A stretch of DNA of 64,000 nucleotides. Origin: JAICUY01 sp038250515. GTDB lineage: Bacteria > Chloroflexota > Limnocylindria > QHBO01. This document shows positions 15,701-26,166 of this stretch, in pieces. Position 1 is the first letter of the stretch. Each line of letters opens with the position of its first letter. The notes below the pieces were generated by a model. That model was not told the DNA's origin and did no database searches. It worked only from the letters and a program-made list of their open reading frames with translations. The stretch lies in assembly GCA_038250515.1 (NCBI GenBank), contig JBBSCG010000003.1, positions 24,841-88,840 on the forward strand. The letters run 5' to 3'. The position numbers and the translations under genes are program-made.

Positions 15701-17913
15701 TGAGCACCACCAATCAGCCCGAGCTCAGCCTGCCGGTGACCGGCATGACCTGCGCGTCGTGCGTGAACCGGATCGAGCGCTTCCTGAACAAGGCCGATGG
15801 CGTGACGACCGCGACCGTCAACCTCGCCACCGAGCGCGCCACGGTGCAGTTCGATCCGACAAAGATCGATCGAACGGGCATCGTGCAGACCATCCAGGCG
15901 GCCGGCTACGACGTCCGGGCCGACGCCGGCACGAGCGAGGCCGCGACCGAGCACGACGATGAGCAGCGCAGCCTGTTGGTCCAGGCGCTGGCCGCGGCCG
16001 GCATCGGCCTGGCGATGATGGTCGTCATGCTCTGGCCGGGCGGCGTGCCGTGGTCGATGGAACGCGTCAACGTCTGGTTCCTCGTGCCGGCCACCATCGT
16101 CCAGTTCATCTTCGGTCGGCGGTTCCTGGTCGCGGCCGCGCGCGGCCTCCCCCATCTCGACCTCAACATGAACACGCTGGTCGCCATGGGCACGCTGGCG
16201 GCGTACGGCTACTCGCTGTTCGTGACGCTCTTTCCGGAGGCGGTCAGGTCTGCCGGGCTCGGCATGGAGACCTACTTCGACAGCGCTGCGCTCATCGTCG
16301 GCCTGATCCTCTTCGGCCGATGGCTCGAGGCACGCGCCAAGGGACAGGCCGCGGGCGCGGTCAAGGCACTGCTGGAGCTTCAACCGCGGACGGCTCGGAT
16401 GATTCGCAACGGGGTCGAGATGGACCTCCCGGTCGACCAGGTGCGCGTCGACGACCTACTACGCGTGCGGCCGGGCGACAAGGTTCCGGTCGACGGCATC
16501 CTGACCGATGGCGCCTCCGCCCTCGACGAGTCGATGCTCACCGGCGAATCACTCCCCGTCGAAAAGAGCATGGGCGATCGGGTCATCGGCGCGACGCTCA
16601 ACACCAGCGGATCCTTCGTGATGCGTGCCGAGAAGGTCGGGGCGGAGACCGCGCTGTCGCAGATCGTCGCGATGGTCGAGCAGGCCCAGGGGTCGAAGGC
16701 GCCCATCCAGCGCGTCGCCGATCGGGTCACCGGCTGGTTCGTGCCCGCCGTCGTGGGAGTGGCGCTGCTCACCTTCGCGCTATGGATGCTGCTCGGGCCG
16801 GAGCCGCGCCTGCCGCTCGCCCTGTCGAGTGCGATCACGGTGCTGATCATCGCCTGCCCGTGCGCGATGGGCCTCGCCACGCCGACGGCAATCATGGTCG
16901 GCACCGGCAAGGGCGCCGAGCACGGCATCCTGGTGCGCAACGGTGCCGCGCTCGAGCAGGCACAGCGCGTCACGACGGTCGTGCTCGACAAGACCGGCAC
17001 GCTGACGCGCGGCGTGCTCAGTGTCATCAACGTCATTCCAGAGAGTATCGACGAGCGGGAGCTGCTGAGCCTTGCGGCCGCCGCCGAGCGCGGCAGCGAG
17101 CATCCCATCGCCGAAGCCATCGTCCGACATGCCGAGGCGGCTGGCCTGGCACTGCCAGACGCATCGACCTTCGAGGCGATCGCCGGACGCGGCGTGCGCG
17201 CCACAGTCGACGGTCGGAAGGTCCTGATCGGAACCGAGAAACTGCTCGACGAAAGCGGCGTCGACGTCGACGCACCGCCAACCGACCCTGCCCACTCTCC
17301 GATCTTCGTTGCGCTCGACGGCCGGCTGGCGGGCGTCATCACCGTGGCGGACACGATCCGTCCCGAGGCCGCCGAGGCGGTCCGCCGTCTCCGCGATCGC
17401 GGCCTCGATGTGTGGCTGATCAGCGGCGATCGCGCGGCAACGGCGCATGAGATCGGCGCCCGGGCCGGGATCGGAGCAGACAGAATTCTCGCCGAGGTGC
17501 TGCCCGGCCAGAAGTCGGCCAAGATCGCGGAGCTCCAGGCGAACGGCGCAGTGGTGGCCATGGTCGGTGACGGCATCAATGACGCGCCGGCGCTGGCGCA
17601 GGCCGATCTCGGCATCGCCATCGGAACGGGCGCCGACGTAGCGCTCGAGGCATCTGACATCACGATCCTGGGCGAAGACCTGCGCAGCGTGCCGAACAGC
17701 ATCGGTCTATCGCGAGCCACCATGCGAACCATCCGCCAGAACCTGGGCTGGGCGTTCGGCTACAACGTGGTGCTGATCCCGGTGGCCGCGGGCGCGCTGT
17801 TCCCCATCTTCGCGCTGCTGCTGAATCCGGCGCTGGCGGCCGCTGCCATGGCGCTGTCGAGCGTCAGCGTGGTGAGCAATTCGCTGCGGTTGCGCGCCTT
17901 CAATCCCGCCTGA
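15700..17913 (+). CDS. copA: Cu+-exporting P1B-type ATPase
   Basis: Membrane copper pump of 737 aa. Residues 10-75 are one heavy-metal-binding domain with GMTCASC (C18, C21). The transmembrane ion site is CPC (C386, C388), followed by DKTGT (D430), the P1B-specific HP dipeptide in GSEHPIAEA, and GDGINDAPAL. The CPC motif with downstream NxxY-type helices indicates Cu+ or Ag+. ATG 15700 is used because the metal-binding domain follows at once and a -10 box lies just upstream; the longer in-frame start at 15634 would read through the repeat and promoter. It is followed by a YHS gene and may protect against copper needed for NirK. Confidence 0.93.
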   Translation: MSTTNQPELSLPVTGMTCASCVNRIERFLNKADGVTTATVNLATERATVQFDPTKIDRTGIVQTIQAAGYDVRADAGTSEAATEHDDEQRSLLVQALAAAGIGLAMMVVMLWPGGVPWSMERVNVWFLVPATIVQFIFGRRFLVAAARGLPHLDLNMNTLVAMGTLAAYGYSLFVTLFPEAVRSAGLGMETYFDSAALIVGLILFGRWLEARAKGQAAGAVKALLELQPRTARMIRNGVEMDLPVDQVRVDDLLRVRPGDKVPVDGILTDGASALDESMLTGESLPVEKSMGDRVIGATLNTSGSFVMRAEKVGAETALSQIVAMVEQAQGSKAPIQRVADRVTGWFVPAVVGVALLTFALWMLLGPEPRLPLALSSAITVLIIACPCAMGLATPTAIMVGTGKGAEHGILVRNGAALEQAQRVTTVVLDKTGTLTRGVLSVINVIPESIDERELLSLAAAAERGSEHPIAEAIVRHAEAAGLALPDASTFEAIAGRGVRATVDGRKVLIGTEKLLDESGVDVDAPPTDPAHSPIFVALDGRLAGVITVADTIRPEAAEAVRRLRDRGLDVWLISGDRAATAHEIGARAGIGADRILAEVLPGQKSAKIAELQANGAVVAMVGDGINDAPALAQADLGIAIGTGADVALEASDITILGEDLRSVPNSIGLSRATMRTIRQNLGWAFGYNVVLIPVAAGALFPIFALLLNPALAAAAMALSSVSVVSNSLRLRAFNPA

Positions 17914-17931
17914 CCAAGAGGTTTTCGACCG

Positions 17932-18132
17932 ATGACCGATCTCGACCAGCTCATGGACCACGAGACCGATCCCGTGTGTGGCATGGCGATCAACCCCGAC
18001 GCCGCCCGCGCTGAGGGGCTCACCGCGGAGTATCAGGGACGCAGCCACTTCTTCTGCGGTCGCGGATGCCTGCTCGAATTCGCCGATGACCCGGAGCGCG
18101 TCTTCAAGCCGGACCACGTCCCGCACATGTAG
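17932..18132 (+). CDS. YHS-domain protein
   Basis: Protein of 66 aa made of a single YHS domain: TDPVCGMAINPD, then YQGRSHFFCGRGCLLEFADDPERVF. The cysteines (C of DPVCGM and the C-x3-C pair) are metal-binding in this family, which often appears as a separate protein or fused to copper ATPases. It lies 18 nt downstream of copA with AGAGG before the ATG, so it is probably co-transcribed and acts as a copper-binding partner. Confidence 0.88.
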   Translation: MTDLDQLMDHETDPVCGMAINPDAARAEGLTAEYQGRSHFFCGRGCLLEFADDPERVFKPDHVPHM

Positions 18133-18252
18133 TCATGTACCGTCGGGATGGCGAACCGCGACCACCCTCAGCTCATCGATTCCCACGAAGTCGCCCGGGT
18201 TGCAGGTGTAGAGCGGCAGCCCATTCGCAATGGCGGATGGGACGAGATCGGG
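18133..18252 (-). pseudogene. 3' remnant of a VapC PIN-domain toxin
   Basis: On the minus strand the last 40 codons before a stop read DLVPSAIANGLPLYTCNPGDF, then VGIDELRVVAV. This is the typical C-terminal end of VapC toxins. The 5' part and any antitoxin are absent. The ABC transporter promoter (TACACT, 18270) lies immediately beyond the break. Confidence 0.65.
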
Positions 18253-18269
18253 GCGGCGGTCCGCTCGGC

Positions 18270-18282
18270 TACACTGCCCGCG
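18270..18282 (+). promoter_or_regulatory. Leaderless promoter -10 of the ABC transporter operon
   Basis: TACACT at 18270-18275, 7 nt before the ATG at 18283. Confidence 0.55.
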
Positions 18283-19233
18283 ATGCCGCTCATCGCAGCC
18301 CGAGCCCTGACGAAGCGATATTCCGGGGGCGTGACTGCCCTCGACGGACTGACGCTGGACGTCGAACCGGGAATCATCGGTCTGGTGGGCGCCAACGGCG
18401 CAGGCAAGAGCACCTTGCTGAAGATCCTGCTGGGGCTCATCAAGCCGACCAGCGGCAGTGTCAGCGTGATGGATATGGACGTCACCACGCAGGGCACCCA
18501 AATTCGCCAGTTTGTGGGTTACCTGCCAGAGCACGATTGCCTGCCGCCGGACCTGTCGGCGACCGACTTCGTGACCCACATGGGCCGCATGGCCGGACTG
18601 CCGGCCGATGCGTCGCGCGAACGCACGGCGGAAGTGCTGCGACATGTCGGGCTGTACGAGGAGCGTTACCGCGCAATGGGCGGCTACTCGACCGGCATGA
18701 AGCAACGCGTCAAGCTGGCGCAGGCGCTGGTGCACGACCCCAAGCTGCTGCTCCTCGACGAGCCGACCAACGGCCTAGATCCCGCCGGGCGTAACGAGAT
18801 GCTCGACCTCGTGAAGCGGACCGGCACGGAGTTCGGCATCGCGACCATCGTGGCCAGCCACCTGCTCGGCGAGATCGAGCGGGTCTGCAACTTCCTGCTG
18901 GCGATCGACGGCGGCAAGCTGCTGCGCGCCGCGCCCATCGCCAGCTTCACCGAGCAGACCGGGACGCTGGCGGTCGACGTCGAGGAGGGCGCGGAGACGC
19001 TGGTGCGGCGCCTGGCCGACCACGGCCTGACCGCCACCCTGGACGGCAGCAGCGTCCTGGTCGACCTGCCGAATGCCGATCCCTACGACATCGTGCGCGA
19101 CACGGTCGACGAGCTGGGGCTGGGGCTGCTGCGGCTGGAGCAGCGGCGGCATCGGCTCGAGGACCTGTTCAGCGAGCGCGTCGGCGCGCGCGCGGGCGAC
19201 GCGGAGGAGGAATCCGCGCATGACGCTGCCTGA
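18283..19233 (+). CDS. ABC transporter ATP-binding protein
   Basis: ATPase subunit of 316 aa for an ABC-2-type exporter. It has Walker A GANGAGKST, signature YSTGMKQRVKLAQAL, Walker B LLLLDEPTNGLDP and the switch His in VASHLLGE. The C-terminal 80 residues form an extra domain seen in exporters of the NosF/CcmA-like group. The ATG follows a TACACT box by 7 nt. It overlaps the next gene by 14 nt and starts a four-gene operon with two ATPases and two permeases. Confidence 0.92.
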   Translation: MPLIAARALTKRYSGGVTALDGLTLDVEPGIIGLVGANGAGKSTLLKILLGLIKPTSGSVSVMDMDVTTQGTQIRQFVGYLPEHDCLPPDLSATDFVTHMGRMAGLPADASRERTAEVLRHVGLYEERYRAMGGYSTGMKQRVKLAQALVHDPKLLLLDEPTNGLDPAGRNEMLDLVKRTGTEFGIATIVASHLLGEIERVCNFLLAIDGGKLLRAAPIASFTEQTGTLAVDVEEGAETLVRRLADHGLTATLDGSSVLVDLPNADPYDIVRDTVDELGLGLLRLEQRRHRLEDLFSERVGARAGDAEEESAHDAA

Positions 19234-20133
19234 CGCCCGGCCCGCCGGCCGCAGCGGCGCCATCTACGACCTCGGCTACCAGGGCTACGACGGTCAGCGA
19301 CTGGGGCGCCGCGCCGCCATCGCCGCCCTCTTCTGGTCGAGCTGGCGCTCCGCTTTCGGCCTGGGGCGCAGCGGCAAGTCGAAGATCGTGCCGTGGGGCG
19401 TCACCGTCCTGGCGCTGCTGCCCGCCGCGGTGGCCGTCGGCATTACCGCGTTGGTCGGCGACGCGGTGCAGCCGTTCACCTACGACAACTACCTGCCCCA
19501 GATCGCCATCACGCTCAGCATCTTCGTGGCGGCACAGGCGCCCGAGCTGGTGGGCGGCGACCAGCGCAACCACGTCCTGTCCCTGTACTTCAGCCACGCC
19601 ATCCAGCGCATCGACTACGCCGTGGCCAAGCTGGCGGCACTCACCGCCGCGCTCCTGGTGCTGACGCTCGTTCCCCAGCTGGTCCTGTTCGCCGGCAAGG
19701 TGCTCAGCACGACCGATGTGCTGACGGCGCTCGGCAACGAGGCTCCCAAGCTGGGACAGATCCTCCTCACCTCGCTGATCTACTCGGTGGCCCTGGCGAT
19801 CATAGGTCTGGCCATCGCCGTGTTCACGCCGCGACGATCGTTCGCCACCGGCGGGATCATCGCCTTCTTCCTGGTGACCGCCATCGTGGCCCAGATCCTG
19901 ACGTCAATGGATGCCGGCGACATCAGCCGATACGCCCAGCTGATCGACATCGACCAGGTGCTGATCGGCGTGACCTACACGATCTTCGGCGGCCCGGGCT
20001 TCTCGTTCGGCGCAGCGCGCAACCCCCCGAGCCTCACCCCGGGTCTGCCGGGCATCGCCTATGTCGGCGCCCTCGTTGCGATCCTGGCCGTGGGCATCGC
20101 GGTGATCGTGCAGCGCTACCGCCGGGTGCAGGC

Positions 20134-20137
<4 letters not shown>
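19220..20137 (+). CDS. ABC-2 type permease
   Basis: Membrane subunit of 305 aa with about six membrane segments. The N-terminal cytoplasmic part contains YDLGYQGYDGQRLGRR, a phrase common in ABC-2 permeases of high-GC bacteria. The ATG at 19220 follows GGAGGA and lies inside the end of the upstream ATPase gene. It ends ATGA-coupled to the second ATPase. The substrate is unknown; position after copA/YHS leaves a NosY-like role possible but unproven. Confidence 0.85.
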
Positions 20138-21059
<922 letters not shown>

Positions 21060-21063
<4 letters not shown>

Positions 21064-21812
21064 ACGCGGTCGTCGCGCGCCTTACCCTGCGGCAACTTCT
21101 CGGTCGACGCCGCGTGCTGCTGCTCCTGCTCCTCGGCGGGCTGATGGTGCTGGTCGCCTTCATCTACCTGCTGAACACCACCGGCGGCGGGCAGGTGGCC
21201 GATGCACGGGCGCGCATCTTCACGAGCCGGCTGCTGCAGAACTTCGGGCTTGCGGTCCTGATGCCGCTCGTCGCGCTGCTGATGGGCACGGCCACACTGG
21301 GCGCCGAGATCGAGGACGGCACGGTCGTCTACCTGCTGGCCAAGCCCGTGTCGCGACGCACGATCGTGCTCACCAAGCTCGCGATCGCGATCGTCGGCGC
21401 GGTCCTGCTCACGAGCGTGCCGATCTTCCTCGCCGGCCTCATCGCGGCGCGTGGGCTTGCCGACGGTCTGGTCCCGGCCTTCGCGCTGGCGGCGGTCATC
21501 GGCTCGGCGATCTACTGCGCCATGTTCCTGGCGTTCAGCCTCGTCACCAGTCGCGCTCTGATCTTCGGCCTGCTCTACGTGCTGGTCTGGGAAGCACTGC
21601 TCGCTGGGCTCTTCGCCGGGACGCGAACGCTCAGCGTGCGGCAGCAGACGCTCGCCTTCGCCGACGCGCTCAGCGATGCGCCGCGCAGCGTGCTCAACGC
21701 ACAGCTGGACCTGACCACGGCCGTGGTGGTCGGCGGGATTCTGCTGATCGGCGCCACGATTTTGGCGGTTCGGCGGCTCCAGCACTTCGAAATCTCGGGC
21801 GAGACCGGCTGA
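21060..21812 (+). CDS. ABC-2 type permease
   Basis: Membrane subunit of 250 aa with six hydrophobic segments. The loop after the second helix, ATLGAEIEDGTVVYLLAKPVSRR, is characteristic of ABC-2 permeases (NosY/YbhS-like EDGT...PVSR). It is the last gene of the operon; the next gene has its own promoter. Confidence 0.88.
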
Positions 21813-21876
21813 GGCCTGGCGCTCCGCTGAACGCCGAAGGACGGCCAGACGGACGCGCCGCTGCTATCTTGCTGCG

Positions 21877-22905
21877 ATGCAGCCGTGGAGCCACGAATTC
21901 GCCGGCCGGATCGACGAGCACGTCATCGACAGCCAGGCGCTCACCGCCAATCCGCTCGGCGACCCGCATCGGCGCCCGCTGTATGTCTACACCCCGCCCG
22001 ACTACGACGCGGACGCCGACCGAACCTATCCGAGCATCTACGTCATCCAGGGACTGACCGGTCAGCTCGACATGTGGCGCAACCGCAAGGCGTTCGCGCC
22101 GAACCCGCTGGAGCTGACCGACACGATGTTCGCGGCAGACGACGCCCCCCGTGCCATCGTGGTGTACGTGGACTGCTGGACCAGTCTCGGCGGCAGCCAA
22201 TTCCTGGACTCGCCAGCGACCGGCCGCTACCACACCTACCTGTGCGATGAGGTCGTGCCCTTCATCGACGCGCACTACCAGACGGCGCCCAAGCGCGAGC
22301 ATCGCGGCATCGCGGGCAAATCGAGCGGGGGCTACGGCGCGATGGTGACGCCCATGCTTCGTCCCGACCTGTTCGGCGGGCTCGCGACGCATGCGGGCGA
22401 CGCGCTGTTCGAGGTCAGCTACCAGCCCGACATGCGCGAAGCGGCTCGCGCCGTGCGCGACCAGTACGACGGCAGCCTCGACGCGTTCTGGGCCGATTTT
22501 CGCTCGCGCCCCGGACAACCAAAGAAGTCCGATGGCTCGCTGCTGAACGTGTACTGCATGGCCGCCTGCTACTCGGCCGATGCGGACGGTACCGTCCGGC
22601 TTCCGTTCGACCTCGCGACGGGACGCATGATTCCCGAGATCTGGGACCGATGGCTCGCCTGGGATCCGGTGCGCATGGCGCCGCAGCACGCGGACGACCT
22701 CCGCGCCATGCGCGCCATCTGGATCGATGCCGGACGTTCCGACGACTTCTACCTCGACCTCGGCGCCGAGGCATTCCGCGACGAGCTGACGAAGCTCGGC
22801 GTCAGCGAACAGGTCCATTTCGAGCTGTTCGACGGCACGCATGCCAATATCGAGTGGCGCTACCCCATGGCCATCCGCTTCCTCGCTGAGCGGCTAGCCC
22901 CTTGA
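21877..22905 (+). CDS. Esterase, putative esterase D / Fes family alpha/beta hydrolase
   Basis: Hydrolase of 342 aa. The start of the fold reads RRPLYVYTPPDYDADADRTYP, and the nucleophile elbow is GKSSGGYGA (Ser near residue 152). DAGRSDDFYLD and FDGTHANIEWRYP supply the likely Asp and His. No signal peptide is visible. TATCTT at 21865-21870 lies 6 nt before the ATG, giving a leaderless transcript. The physiological ester is unknown. Confidence 0.85.
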   Translation: MQPWSHEFAGRIDEHVIDSQALTANPLGDPHRRPLYVYTPPDYDADADRTYPSIYVIQGLTGQLDMWRNRKAFAPNPLELTDTMFAADDAPRAIVVYVDCWTSLGGSQFLDSPATGRYHTYLCDEVVPFIDAHYQTAPKREHRGIAGKSSGGYGAMVTPMLRPDLFGGLATHAGDALFEVSYQPDMREAARAVRDQYDGSLDAFWADFRSRPGQPKKSDGSLLNVYCMAACYSADADGTVRLPFDLATGRMIPEIWDRWLAWDPVRMAPQHADDLRAMRAIWIDAGRSDDFYLDLGAEAFRDELTKLGVSEQVHFELFDGTHANIEWRYPMAIRFLAERLAP

Positions 22906-23014
22906 CCATTGGCCCGGAGATTGCTGCGCTGAATCTGGAGCGGGCCGGCGGCATGGGCATGGGCCTGGCGGTCTGCCCGGAGCAAGCCTGGAAACGGTCC
23001 AGCCAAACACGTCG

Positions 23015-23044
23015 GCAGCGGTTGTCCAGTCGAACCCGCCTGAG
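23015..23044 (+). repeat. Direct repeat, left copy, flanking the GGDEF gene
   Basis: This 30-bp sequence matches 25194-25224 except for a one-base change plus one-base indel. The right copy is the 3' end of the GH25-like gene. The two copies bracket the diguanylate cyclase gene with its promoter, 2.18 kb apart and in the same orientation. Confidence 0.7.
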
Positions 23045-23054
23045 TCGGTCGCGG

Positions 23055-25094
23055 TTAGGCGGCCACCACGCGGTCGCGGCCGGCGCGTTTGGCCATGAAC
23101 AGCCCTACGTCCGCGCTGCGCAGTAACTGCTCGCGGCTGGCGTCGAAGGGATCGAGCGATGCGCACCCTGCGGAGATGCTGACGGTGAGCGGGGTACTCC
23201 CATCGGTGACCACGACCCGCTTGGAAACCGCCATGCGCACCTCTTCGGCGATCCGGACCGCGTCCTGGAGGGTCGATCCGTCGAGCACCGCGACGAACTC
23301 CTCGCCGCCGAAACGCGCCACGATGTCGCTGCGCCGGAATCGAGAGCGCAGCACCTGGCCGATTTCGCGCAGCACCTGGTCGCCAACCTGGTGGCCGTGC
23401 AGCTTGTTGAACTGCCCGAAATGATCGACGTCGAAGATTACGGCCGAAACAGGGCGCCGATGCTCGGCATCCAGGCGCAGCCATCCAGCAAGGACGCGCT
23501 CGAATGCCTCATCGAAGTACCGACGGTTATACAGACCTGTCAATGGGTCACGGATCGCCAGCTCCTCGACGTCGGCGTGCAGGAACGCATTCGCCAGCGC
23601 AAGCGCTGCGTGGCTCGCCACCAGCGTGATGAGCTCCAGCTCGATCGGGCGAAACCGATCGGAGGCGCTGAAGCGACCGATGGTCAGGGCCCCGAGGGCG
23701 ATCCCCTCGCGCACGAGGGGAATACCCAGGGCCAGCTCACAGGGCGCGTGCTCGCCGCCCATTCGATAGGCGGCCGGGTAGCTCTGCGGGCCGAACTGAT
23801 CGTCCACCACGATGGCGCGGTCGCGCACGGCACGGCCGGCGACGCCCTCGCCAATGCGAATTTCGCGATTGAGGACCGCCGGATCTGCATCGGTGGCGGC
23901 ACGGAGCAGATAGCGGCCGGTCGGCCGATCCAGCACGGTGACGGCAACCATGTCGCAATGCACGACATCGGCGACGCTGGTGCTCAATGTCTCCGCGAGC
24001 CGATCCACGGCGAGGCTGCTGTTCACACTCTCCGAGAAATCGTGCAGCTTCGCAAAGAGTCCTGCGCGTTCTGCCAGCGCCTGGCGGTCGCGGCCGAGCG
24101 CAACCGCCACGCCGATACGCCCGGCGAGCGTGGCCACGAGGTCCCGATCGGTCCAGTCCAATGGTCGCCGCGCCTCAACGTTGAGGATTCCCAGGAACTG
24201 GCGGTCGACCATCAGCGGTGCGCAGATCTCGCTGACAACCGCCGCATCGACGGTCACGTAGTCGGTGTCGACGGCCACATTTCCGACGAACGCCAGCTCT
24301 CGAGTGCGCATCACACGGCCAACCACGCCCGCGCTGCCGTCGAACTCGGGGATGGGAGTTTCATAGCCACACTGCGCACCGAGCCGCACGACCGCACCAT
24401 CCGCAAGGTAGATCGCCACGTTTGCGTATCCGAATCGGTCGACGAGCACGCCGAGCGTCTGGTCAAGCAGCTCGGCGGTCGGACCGCCGGATGCGAGTAA
24501 TCGGCCGACCTCCTCGAGGCCGGCGATCTGCCGCGACCTTCGTCGATCGGCCACGACAGCCGAACGCAGCTGCCGGGTCCGTTGCTCGAGAATCCCGACC
24601 AGCCTTCGCGTGCCAATAGTCAGGAACAGGCTGACTCCGGCCAGGCTCAGCCCGCGAAGCGGGACTTCGGCCGCGCTTCCCGGTTGGACCAGCTCCGGCA
24701 GGAGATAGATCAGCGCGGCCAGCGCACCGATGGCGATGGCCTGCGTGGCACCAAGCGCGGCGGCGGCCGCGACGACCGGAAGGTAGAGCGAAGTCAAGGC
24801 GCGACCGCTACCGCCCGCGAGCTCGAGCAGAATCGCGGCGAACGCCAGGGCGAGGATGAGCCGCAGCAGCGACCATCCGGTCGGACCGATGGGCCGACGC
24901 CGAGACGGAAGGCCTCCGAGCACGAGCTGCACGCCGATGAACAGGCCGCTGACACCGGTCACCATCAGCGTCGTCTGCGTCCCGCGTCCGATCAGCGAAA
25001 CCGCCAGCGCGATCGCCGCGATGGTGAGCGTGGCAAGCAGATGAGCATCCCGGGCGTGACGGCTGAAGGCGCGTCTTCGATTGGTGGGCCGCAT
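23055..25094 (-). CDS. Diguanylate cyclase with two GAF domains and membrane N-terminus
   Basis: Makes cyclic di-GMP. Of 679 aa, residues 18-165 carry about five or six membrane segments, residues about 195-340 and 360-510 are GAF domains, and the C-terminus is a GGDEF domain with an intact GGEEF active site near residue 595. An RRSD inhibitory-site motif (RxxD) sits five residues before it, so product feedback is expected. DPLTGLYNRRYFDEAF marks the domain start. The gene lies between imperfect 30-bp direct repeats. The signal sensed by the GAF domains is unknown. Confidence 0.92.
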   Translation of the reverse strand: MRPTNRRRAFSRHARDAHLLATLTIAAIALAVSLIGRGTQTTLMVTGVSGLFIGVQLVLGGLPSRRRPIGPTGWSLLRLILALAFAAILLELAGGSGRALTSLYLPVVAAAAALGATQAIAIGALAALIYLLPELVQPGSAAEVPLRGLSLAGVSLFLTIGTRRLVGILEQRTRQLRSAVVADRRRSRQIAGLEEVGRLLASGGPTAELLDQTLGVLVDRFGYANVAIYLADGAVVRLGAQCGYETPIPEFDGSAGVVGRVMRTRELAFVGNVAVDTDYVTVDAAVVSEICAPLMVDRQFLGILNVEARRPLDWTDRDLVATLAGRIGVAVALGRDRQALAERAGLFAKLHDFSESVNSSLAVDRLAETLSTSVADVVHCDMVAVTVLDRPTGRYLLRAATDADPAVLNREIRIGEGVAGRAVRDRAIVVDDQFGPQSYPAAYRMGGEHAPCELALGIPLVREGIALGALTIGRFSASDRFRPIELELITLVASHAALALANAFLHADVEELAIRDPLTGLYNRRYFDEAFERVLAGWLRLDAEHRRPVSAVIFDVDHFGQFNKLHGHQVGDQVLREIGQVLRSRFRRSDIVARFGGEEFVAVLDGSTLQDAVRIAEEVRMAVSKRVVVTDGSTPLTVSISAGCASLDPFDASREQLLRSADVGLFMAKRAGRDRVVAA

Positions 25095-25190
25095 GAATTC
25101 GGACGGTACGGCAGCGCGCGCGGTGCGAGCAGGTGTCGAAAGTACTCGCCGCTACCGGCGTCGGTACGCCTACCGGCAGTCAGTCGCCGA

Positions 25191-26057
25191 TCAGCAGCGG
25201 TTGTCCGCGTCGAACCCGCCTGAGAAGTACTGGCTCAGCGCTACCCGGCCGGTGGTGAAGCCTGACCCGATGCAGTTGCGCTTGGCACCCTGCAGGTTGC
25301 TCGCGCCGGCGACCCAGCTGGGATAGCTGCTGAAGGCGCCGGTGTTGCCGGTGATCTGGCCCCACATCCGCGGCGCCGAGTAGAAGCCAACGCTCGCCGC
25401 ATTGACTGTTTCGAGGTAGGCGACCGCGCCCTGAAGGGCCGCGACATTCAGCGCGGTATCGTCGCGCCACGAGTTCGCGGTCTCGACGTCCAACCACCAG
25501 TGATTGGCAACCGGCGTGCGCGTGGCGCCCTGGTTGGCCCAACCGAGCGAGATATAGGCATCGACGGCGGTGCGATACGAATCAGCGGCGGCATTCCAGC
25601 CGTAATCGAATGCGCAGTCGGCCGTATCGGGGTTCGCCGCGTCGCAGACGCGCGGCACGCTCTGGCCGGTGGGCCAACGCGACGAAAGCTGCGGCCCGGG
25701 ATTGCCGGTGTTCGCGTACAGCTCGGCGTTCATGCCCGCCCAGTTCAGCTGGCTCGATTGGGTCCCGGCGCCCAGGCACGGATTGGCCCTGAACACGATT
25801 CCCTGGTTGACGCCCACGATGCCGAAGGCAACGTTGGTCGGCAGGGTTGTGCTGCACTGTGGATAGCTCACGTCGTAACCGATCGGCGTGGGCGGCTTCA
25901 CCGGCTTGGCATGGTCGCCATTCGATCGCTCGACGTCGACGCCCGCGACCGGGCCACCTGCCGCGGAGAGTCCGGGAAGCAGGCCGACGAGGATGACGGC
26001 GAAGATGGACGCGGCGACGAAACGCCTGTGGCGGCGCTCCGCAGTTCGCGAAAGCAT
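25191..26057 (-). CDS. Secreted GH25-like (TIM-barrel glycoside hydrolase-like) protein
   Basis: Exported protein of 288 aa. Residues 1-32 are a signal peptide with a basic start (RTAERRHRR) and a hydrophobic core ending at LSAAGG. The mature part begins GYDVSYPQCSTTLP and has WWLDVETANSW, placing acidic residues where GH25/DUF1906-like barrels have them; paired cysteines (YPQC, NPCL, RVCD, DCAF) suggest disulfides. It may act on the cell wall or sugars outside the cell. TAGGCT at 26090-26095 (minus) would give a short 5' leader to the ATG at 26057. Confidence 0.75.
   Translation of the reverse strand: MLSRTAERRHRRFVAASIFAVILVGLLPGLSAAGGPVAGVDVERSNGDHAKPVKPPTPIGYDVSYPQCSTTLPTNVAFGIVGVNQGIVFRANPCLGAGTQSSQLNWAGMNAELYANTGNPGPQLSSRWPTGQSVPRVCDAANPDTADCAFDYGWNAAADSYRTAVDAYISLGWANQGATRTPVANHWWLDVETANSWRDDTALNVAALQGAVAYLETVNAASVGFYSAPRMWGQITGNTGAFSSYPSWVAGASNLQGAKRNCIGSGFTTGRVALSQYFSGGFDADNRC
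25194..25224 (+). repeat. Direct repeat, right copy, flanking the GGDEF gene
   Basis: Partner of 23015-23044. Here the sequence codes (on the minus strand) for the last residues SGGFDADNRC of the GH25-like protein and its stop. Confidence 0.7.
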
Positions 26058-26166
26058 GGTCTCGGCGCTCGGTGAAACTACGAACGTACAGCCTAGCAGG
26101 CCCCGTGCGGATCGCAAGCAGCCAGGCGGCGGCGTCCGAGCGGCGTCGGCCTCGTATGCTCAGCGC

